Assembly (NCBI GenBank): GCA_028706995.1
Contig: JAQTVR010000039.1
Location: 1 to 8,606, forward strand
Direction: 5' to 3'
Source of the DNA: Dehalococcoidales bacterium
GTDB taxonomy: Bacteria; Chloroflexota; Dehalococcoidia; Dehalococcoidales; UBA5627
Length of the DNA: 8,606 bases
Part shown: in pieces, positions 5,250 through 8,606 of the stretch
Layout: each line of letters starts with the position of its first letter
Numbering within the stretch: position 1 is the first letter of the stretch
Made by a program: the position numbers and the translations under genes
Notes under the pieces: generated by a model
The model's input: the letters and a program-made list of their open reading frames with translations, nothing else
The model's database searches: none
What the model was told of the DNA's origin: nothing

Positions 5250-5963
5250 ATGGCAGAACGAGGAAAAAAATATAACGAAACATCTGGTTTAGTAGACAAA
5301 GATAAAGCATACCTGCCGCAAGAAGCAGTAGAGCTGGCAAAGAAAACTGCTACCGCAAAATTCGATGAAACATTGGAACTTCACTTGAGAATGGGTGTCG
5401 ATCCGCGAAATGCGCAGCAGCAGGTAAGAGGGGTTGCTTTATTGCCATATGGTCTGGGCAAGAAAGTGCGTGTGCTTGTATTTGCCCAGGGTGAGGCGGA
5501 AAGGATTGCCACCTCTGCCGGGGCGGATGTCGTTGGCAACGAGGATGTAATTAAACAAATTGAGGGTGGCTGGCTGGAGTTTGATGCAGCTATAGCTACC
5601 CCCGATATGATGGGTAAAGTCGGTAAACTGGGCAAGGTTCTTGGAAGGAAGGGTTTGATGCCTAATCCTAAATCAGGGACTGTTGTTGCAGCGGAAGACC
5701 TTCCCAGGGTTATAGGTGATGCCCGTAAAGGACGCGTAGAATTTAAACTGGATAGAAGTGCCATCATTCATCTGCCTGTGGGCAAGATGAGTTTTGATGC
5801 CGATAAGTTAAATGCAAATCTCATGTCTGTAATCGAGGCAGTGATCAAGTCTAAGCCGGTCGGTGCCAAAGGCCAGTATATCAAGAGTGCTTATATTACT
5901 TCGACTATGGGTCCCGGCATTAAGTTGGACATCAGAAATGCATTGAACGCGGCTGTAGCTTAA
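5250..5963 (+). CDS. rplA: 50S ribosomal protein L1
   Basis: L1 is the mobile stalk protein that helps release E-site tRNA and, in many bacteria, represses its own L11-L1 mRNA. The 237-residue protein has the normal length. The family signature GRKGLMPNPK lies at 132-141, and the C-terminal part includes KGQYIKSAYITSTMGPG at 207-223. The ATG comes one base after the rplK stop and has only a GAG at 5243-5245 as a possible Shine-Dalgarno, so translation is probably coupled to rplK. Confidence 0.98.
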   Translation: MAERGKKYNETSGLVDKDKAYLPQEAVELAKKTATAKFDETLELHLRMGVDPRNAQQQVRGVALLPYGLGKKVRVLVFAQGEAERIATSAGADVVGNEDVIKQIEGGWLEFDAAIATPDMMGKVGKLGKVLGRKGLMPNPKSGTVVAAEDLPRVIGDARKGRVEFKLDRSAIIHLPVGKMSFDADKLNANLMSVIEAVIKSKPVGAKGQYIKSAYITSTMGPGIKLDIRNALNAAVA

Positions 5964-5979
5964 ATAATTAAAAATAAAA

Positions 5980-5985
5980 TATAAT
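5980..5985 (+). promoter_or_regulatory. Possible -10 element before the L10 leader
   Basis: A perfect TATAAT sits just upstream of the leader, so a start near 5992 would begin at its first stem. No convincing -35 is found at normal spacing (TAGCTT at 18 bp is poor), so this may be chance in an AT-rich stretch. Confidence 0.25.
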
Positions 5986-5986
5986 A

Positions 5987-6076
5987 GCCGGTCTCATCCG
6001 GAGACAGCGGGTGCCGTTAGGCTTAAATATACCTGCCGAGGATTGAGGGCATGAAAAAACATGAATGTTTCAATTC
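5987..6076 (+). ncRNA. Ribosomal protein L10 leader (cis-regulatory RNA)
   Basis: The 173-nt rplA-rplJ gap holds the folded L10 leader. I see GTCTC/GAGAC (5991-5995 with 6001-6005), then CGGGT/ACCTG (6008-6012 with 6031-6035) enclosing GCC-GTTA-GGC, and a third stem GGATTGA/TCAATTC (6040-6046 with 6070-6076). The AGACAGCGGGTGC and GGCTTAA stretches resemble the Rfam L10 leader as I remember it. In known cases L10 bound to L7/L12 binds this RNA and represses rplJ-rplL. Confidence 0.8.
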
Positions 6077-6077
6077 A

Positions 6078-6114
6078 AGTCCTTGCCACGCGGGTGCAAG
6101 GGCTTTTTTATTTT
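6078..6114 (+). terminator. Intrinsic terminator (attenuator) in the rplJ leader
   Basis: AGTCCTTGC (6078-6086) pairs with GCAAGGGCT (6096-6104) over 9 bp with one T-G pair, followed by CTTTTTTATTTT. It ends 22 nt before the rplJ start and upstream of the Shine-Dalgarno. Transcription attenuation by L10-L12 is reported for the Bacillus subtilis rplJ leader, and this layout fits the same scheme. Confidence 0.8.
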
Positions 6115-6136
6115 GTGGAATAAGGAGGTGATAAGA

Positions 6137-6664
6137 ATGAAAAGAGAAGGCAAAGAGCAACTGGTTAAAGAAATCCGGGAAGCAATAGAGAAATGTAGCT
6201 CCGGTATTATGACCGATTATATGGGCATGAAAAATGCCGACCTCACTACGCTGCGACGTAAACTCGGTGAAGCGGGAATTGACTATATGGTGGTCAAAAA
6301 TACCTTAGCAGGCTTTGCTGCTGAAAGCGCAAACAAGGCATTTATAAAAAGCAGCCTGAAAGGTCCGATGGCTATTGCGTTTGGATATAAAGATGTGATA
6401 GACCCGGCAAAGGTTTTACTGGATTTCATTAATTCTTCGGAAACGCCGCTAAAGATCAAGGGCGGATTCATAGGCGACCAGTTGTTAACCCCGGATGATG
6501 TAAAAACACTGGCAACGATACCGTCTAAGGAAGTTTTATTAGCGCAGGTTCTTGGTGGAATGCAGAGTCCTATAGCAGGCTTCGTGAATGTTTGCGCTGC
6601 TCCTATAAGGGGTTTGGTCAATGTTTTGCAGGCTAAAGTAGATAAATTAGAGGGTAACCAATAG
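6137..6664 (+). CDS. rplJ: 50S ribosomal protein L10
   Basis: L10 anchors L7/L12 dimers to the ribosome. The product is 175 residues: an rRNA-binding N-terminal domain with DYMGMKNADLTTLRRKL at 27-43 and YMVVKNTLA at 50-58, then GGFIGDQLL at 109-117, and a C-terminal helix (about 145-172) that binds L7/L12. The ATG at 6137 is chosen over an in-frame ATG at 6065 because it follows AAGGAGGTGAT (6122-6132), an 11-nt match to the usual 16S anti-Shine-Dalgarno end, and because the upstream frame would run through the attenuator hairpin. Expression should be controlled by the leader before it. Confidence 0.98.
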   Translation: MKREGKEQLVKEIREAIEKCSSGIMTDYMGMKNADLTTLRRKLGEAGIDYMVVKNTLAGFAAESANKAFIKSSLKGPMAIAFGYKDVIDPAKVLLDFINSSETPLKIKGGFIGDQLLTPDDVKTLATIPSKEVLLAQVLGGMQSPIAGFVNVCAAPIRGLVNVLQAKVDKLEGNQ

Positions 6665-6706
6665 TTTACTTAATTATATTTTATATAAAAAAGGAAGGAA
6701 GAAAAG

Positions 6707-7090
6707 ATGGCAGATAATGCGCAAGAAGTAATAGACATCATTAAAAATATGACCGTACTCGAATTATCAAAGTTGGTTAAAGCACTGGAAACTGAGTTTG
6801 GAGTCAGTGCCGCTGCTCCTATGATGGCAGCAGTTGCCGCAGCTCCGGCTGCAGGTAGTGTTAAACCAGAGGAAGAGAAAACAGAATTTAACGTAACCCT
6901 TAAAGACGTCGGTGCCAATAAAATCAATGTTATCAGGGTAGTACGTGAATTAACGTCACTGGGTCTGAAGGAATCTAAGGACCTGGTGGAAGCAGCTCCT
7001 AAACTGGTCAAGGAAGCGGTCAGCAAGGATGAAGCTGCTTCGGCAAAATCCAAGCTGGAAGCTGTTGGCGCAACCGTAGAAGTCAGCTAG
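6707..7090 (+). CDS. rplL: 50S ribosomal protein L7/L12
   Basis: L7/L12 is the multicopy stalk protein that recruits translational GTPases. The 127-residue acidic protein has the three expected parts: an N-terminal dimerisation helix pair (about 5-33), a flexible Ala/Pro-rich hinge (about 34-55), and a C-terminal factor-binding domain with NKINVIRVVRELTSLGLKES at 71-90. AAGGAAGG precedes the ATG by 8-10 nt. It lies 42 nt after rplJ in the same transcript, and its higher copy number in the ribosome implies stronger translation than rplJ. Confidence 0.98.
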   Translation: MADNAQEVIDIIKNMTVLELSKLVKALETEFGVSAAAPMMAAVAAAPAAGSVKPEEEKTEFNVTLKDVGANKINVIRVVRELTSLGLKESKDLVEAAPKLVKEAVSKDEAASAKSKLEAVGATVEVS

Positions 7091-7122
7091 ATTATTTTTA
7101 AATATATAATTATTAATATTAT

Positions 7123-7165
7123 CAACTGGCCAGGCCTGTATTGGTTTGGCCGGTTGCGTGTTTTT
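7123..7165 (+). terminator. Strong intrinsic terminator after rplL
   Basis: CAACTGGCC (7123-7131) pairs with GGCCGGTTG (7148-7156). The inner AGGCC/GGTTT extends the stem to about 14 bp around a TGTATT loop. CGTGTTTTTAT follows. This closes the tuf-to-rplL unit, and no rpoB follows. Confidence 0.88.
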
Positions 7166-7189
7166 ATATAGTCAGGGGAAAAGAATTAC

Positions 7190-7218
7190 TTGAAAGTATT
7201 ATTATAACAGGGTATAAT
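7190..7218 (+). promoter_or_regulatory. Promoter of the small membrane protein gene
   Basis: TTGAAA (7190-7195) and a perfect TATAAT (7213-7218) are 17 bp apart, giving a start near 7225, about 30 nt before the ATG. The -10 is flanked by CAGG and CCTG in inverted orientation, a possible small operator. Confidence 0.75.
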
Positions 7219-7254
7219 CCTGCCTGATGACAATATAGGGAGCAGGCATAATCT

Positions 7255-7506
7255 ATGACAGATTTCTGGATAATGATGCTTATCGGTGGAGTATTTATTA
7301 TATTGGGAGCAGGTATTTTACTCTGGGGCCGACGGGAGGAAAAGGAAATTTGTCAGACTATGTCCAATCGCATTGATGTCCGTAGATACATGGAGCATAA
7401 ATCTGAAATTTCTCAATCCTGGGGATTTAAAGTAGGCGGGATAATAACAATTGTTATAGGTTCAGCATTACTCGTCATGGGTGGTGTCTTCTGGCTTTGG
7501 GGATAG
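7255..7506 (+). CDS. Small two-helix membrane protein of unknown function
   Basis: I do not recognise this 83-residue protein. It has two predicted transmembrane helices (about 4-25 and 58-80) joined by a charged loop (26-57, with RREEKE and DVRRYMEHK), so both ends should lie on the same side of the membrane. The helices look alike: GGVFIILGAGILLWG at 11-25 and GGIITIVIGSALLVMGG at 61-77, which hints at an internal duplication or Gly-mediated packing. AGGGAG lies about 12 nt before the ATG, rather far. The gene has its own consensus-like promoter right after the rplL terminator, which supports it being real. Its 3' end overlaps the convergent DUF502 gene by 39 bp. Confidence 0.7.
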   Translation: MTDFWIMMLIGGVFIILGAGILLWGRREEKEICQTMSNRIDVRRYMEHKSEISQSWGFKVGGIITIVIGSALLVMGGVFWLWG

Positions 7507-8193
7507 TGTAAAGGCATTAGCTATTGGCCGTGGCGCTTTGACCAGGGTTTTCCCGCAAACGATAGAATCAGGTAGTATCATTCCACCGGAAACGACCATT
7601 CTTATACAATCGTCAATAGTTAGATCTGTATGCGTAATGCAATCCTCTTCCACAATTTCGAAGTATCCAGAAGTCGGAATAGGTGCGGTCGGTATATAGA
7701 GGCCATAAAGCTTTTCTCCAGATGTCCCTTTAAATTCATTGGTAACGAATGCCGGAGTGGTCATTCCTTTCCTGGGAAACTCGACAAAAACAACTTCTCT
7801 GAAAGCAGCTTTGTTCATCCCAGCTCCCGAAAGACTCTCAACGACCTGTTTAACCCCGTTATATAACTGCTTGAAAATAGGCACTCTGTTTAATAAATTT
7901 TCAGAAAATTTATATATTTTCTTTCCCATATAATTATTGGTAACTGCCCCGACTATATATATCAATAATATGGCAGCGATGAATCCCAAGCCTCTGATTG
8001 CCTTAAATTCAGGATTAAAAAAAGTACCGATGTTATTAATTATAGGCTGTAAAATATCGTCTACTTTAACAAAGACCCATGCTAAAATAGCCAGGGCTAC
8101 TCCCAGCGGTATTACTATAAGTAAACCGGAGAAAAAGTTATTTCTAAGATTTCTAATAAGCCAGTGCTTGGTATTTTCATTTTCTTTTTTCAT
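7468..8193 (-). CDS. DUF502 family integral membrane protein
   Basis: A 241-residue protein matching the DUF502 family as I remember it; its biochemical function is unknown. A short basic N-terminus is followed by transmembrane helix 1 (about 21-43) and helix 2 (about 68-86). A soluble domain then carries family-like features: LLNRVPIFKQLYNGVKQV at 100-117, FREVVFVEFPRKGMTTPAFV at 131-150, LYIPTAPIPTSGYFEIV at 165-181, and SGGMILPD at 202-209. The ATG at 8193 has only a weak GAG upstream. It begins 21 nt after the stop of the ComM-like gene on the same strand and is probably cotranscribed with it. Its end overlaps the plus-strand small membrane gene. Confidence 0.88.
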   Translation of the reverse strand: MKKENENTKHWLIRNLRNNFFSGLLIVIPLGVALAILAWVFVKVDDILQPIINNIGTFFNPEFKAIRGLGFIAAILLIYIVGAVTNNYMGKKIYKFSENLLNRVPIFKQLYNGVKQVVESLSGAGMNKAAFREVVFVEFPRKGMTTPAFVTNEFKGTSGEKLYGLYIPTAPIPTSGYFEIVEEDCITHTDLTIDDCIRMVVSGGMILPDSIVCGKTLVKAPRPIANAFTLSPKPEDTTHDE

Positions 8194-8214
8194 CGATGAC
8201 TCAATTCATAGTAT

Positions 8215-8606
8215 CTAAACCATTCGTCTGGGTCTATATTGTATAGCCTCGGCAATATGGTTAGATTTAATTATATCACTATTTTCAAGATCGGCAATGG
8301 TGCGCGCCAGTTTAAGTATACGATGAAAGGCACGGGCTGAGAGATTCATCTGTTTCATAGCCGCTTTTAACAGGCTCTGGGCGGATTCATCCGTTTTGCA
8401 GAAATTTCTAACCTCGACCGGTGTCATCTCGTTATTTGCTGCCAGTGTTGACCCTTGAAACCGAAATCGTTGTAACGAGCGTGCATTGGAAACCCTGTCC
8501 CGTATCTTTTCTGATCTTTCTCCCAGCCTATCGTCAGATAGCTTTTCATAATTTATGTGAGGAACCTCGATGAAAATATCTATGCGGTCGAGAAACGGCC
8601 CGCTGA
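8215..8606 (-). CDS. comM: ComM/YifB-type Mg-chelatase-like AAA+ ATPase, C-terminal part (cut by right edge)
   Basis: Translating the minus strand from the edge gives an open frame of about 130 codons ending at TAG (8217-8215). The first visible residues SGPFLDRIDIFIEVP match the end of the AAA+ core of the Mg-chelatase-like family. The C-terminal Mg_chelatase_C domain follows, with ERSEKIRDRVSNARSLQRFR and LSARAFHRILKLARTIADLE, then HIAEAIQYR near the end. In naturally transformable bacteria ComM is a helicase promoting branch migration of incoming DNA, but homologues are widespread and often called YifB without a proven role. The Walker motifs and N-terminal Lon-like domain lie outside the window. 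An internal ATG at 8427 is not the start, because the conserved sequence continues upstream. Confidence 0.93.
   Translation of the reverse strand, partial: SGPFLDRIDIFIEVPHINYEKLSDDRLGERSEKIRDRVSNARSLQRFRFQGSTLAANNEMTPVEVRNFCKTDESAQSLLKAAMKQMNLSARAFHRILKLARTIADLENSDIIKSNHIAEAIQYRPRRMV

Noticed and set aside
6065..6136. Upstream in-frame ATG extending rplJ by 24 residues
   Set aside because: The extension would be encoded by the attenuator hairpin and lacks a ribosome site; the 6137 start has a near-ideal one and matches L10 N-termini.
8215..8427. Stand-alone 70-residue minus-strand gene
   Set aside because: The same frame continues upstream to the window edge with conserved ComM/YifB sequence, so this is the end of a larger gene.
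1..8606. CRISPR arrays, insertion sequences, phage or toxin-antitoxin modules
   Set aside because: No regularly spaced repeats, transposase-like frames, terminal inverted repeats or paired small toxin-like genes were seen.

Overview
The window (8606 bp, moderately AT-rich, densely packed) comes from a bacterial chromosome. The best lineage guess is an anaerobic Chloroflexota, close to Dehalococcoidia. This rests on my recollection of EF-Tu and NusG sequences from that group (EF-Tu with AISH after the G2 threonine and a Cys-rich loop before the LMDAVD helix) and on the gene order tRNAs-tuf-rpmG-secE-nusG-rplK-rplA-rplJ-rplL. It is an inference from sequence only.

Region 1 (1-1920, minus strand) is a ferrous-iron uptake operon, read right to left: a DtxR/MntR-family metalloregulator, two tandem feoA genes, and the first 302 codons of feoB, which runs off the left edge. 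The genes overlap or nearly touch. A TTGACA-17 bp-TAATAT promoter lies upstream of the regulator, and a near-perfect 22-bp palindrome of DtxR-box type overlaps its -10 edge and start region, so the regulator probably represses its own operon.

Region 2 (1921-2563, plus strand) is an intergenic stretch, then tRNA-Thr(UGU), tRNA-Tyr(GUA) and tRNA-Thr(GGU) leading into tuf. A consensus-like promoter precedes the first tRNA and a second strong one lies between the Tyr and second Thr tRNAs. The order resembles the E. coli thrU-tyrU-glyT-thrT-tufB operon without the Gly tRNA.

Region 3 (2564-7165, plus strand) is the translation and transcription core: tuf, rpmG, secE, nusG, rplK, rplA, an L10 leader with an internal intrinsic terminator, rplJ, rplL and a strong terminator. 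rpoB/rpoC, which often follow rplL, are absent here.

Region 4 (7166-8606) has a small two-helix membrane protein gene with its own strong promoter on the plus strand. Converging on it from the minus strand are a DUF502 membrane protein gene and, upstream of that, the C-terminal end of a ComM/YifB-type AAA+ protein that runs off the right edge. The two convergent genes overlap by 39 bp.

Most of the window is conserved core and I find no convincing undescribed multi-gene system. The points most worth a second look are the four-cysteine loop in EF-Tu, the mixed metal-ligand set of the regulator with its operator, the start-codon ambiguity of nusG, the attenuator in the L10 leader, and the small orphan membrane protein.
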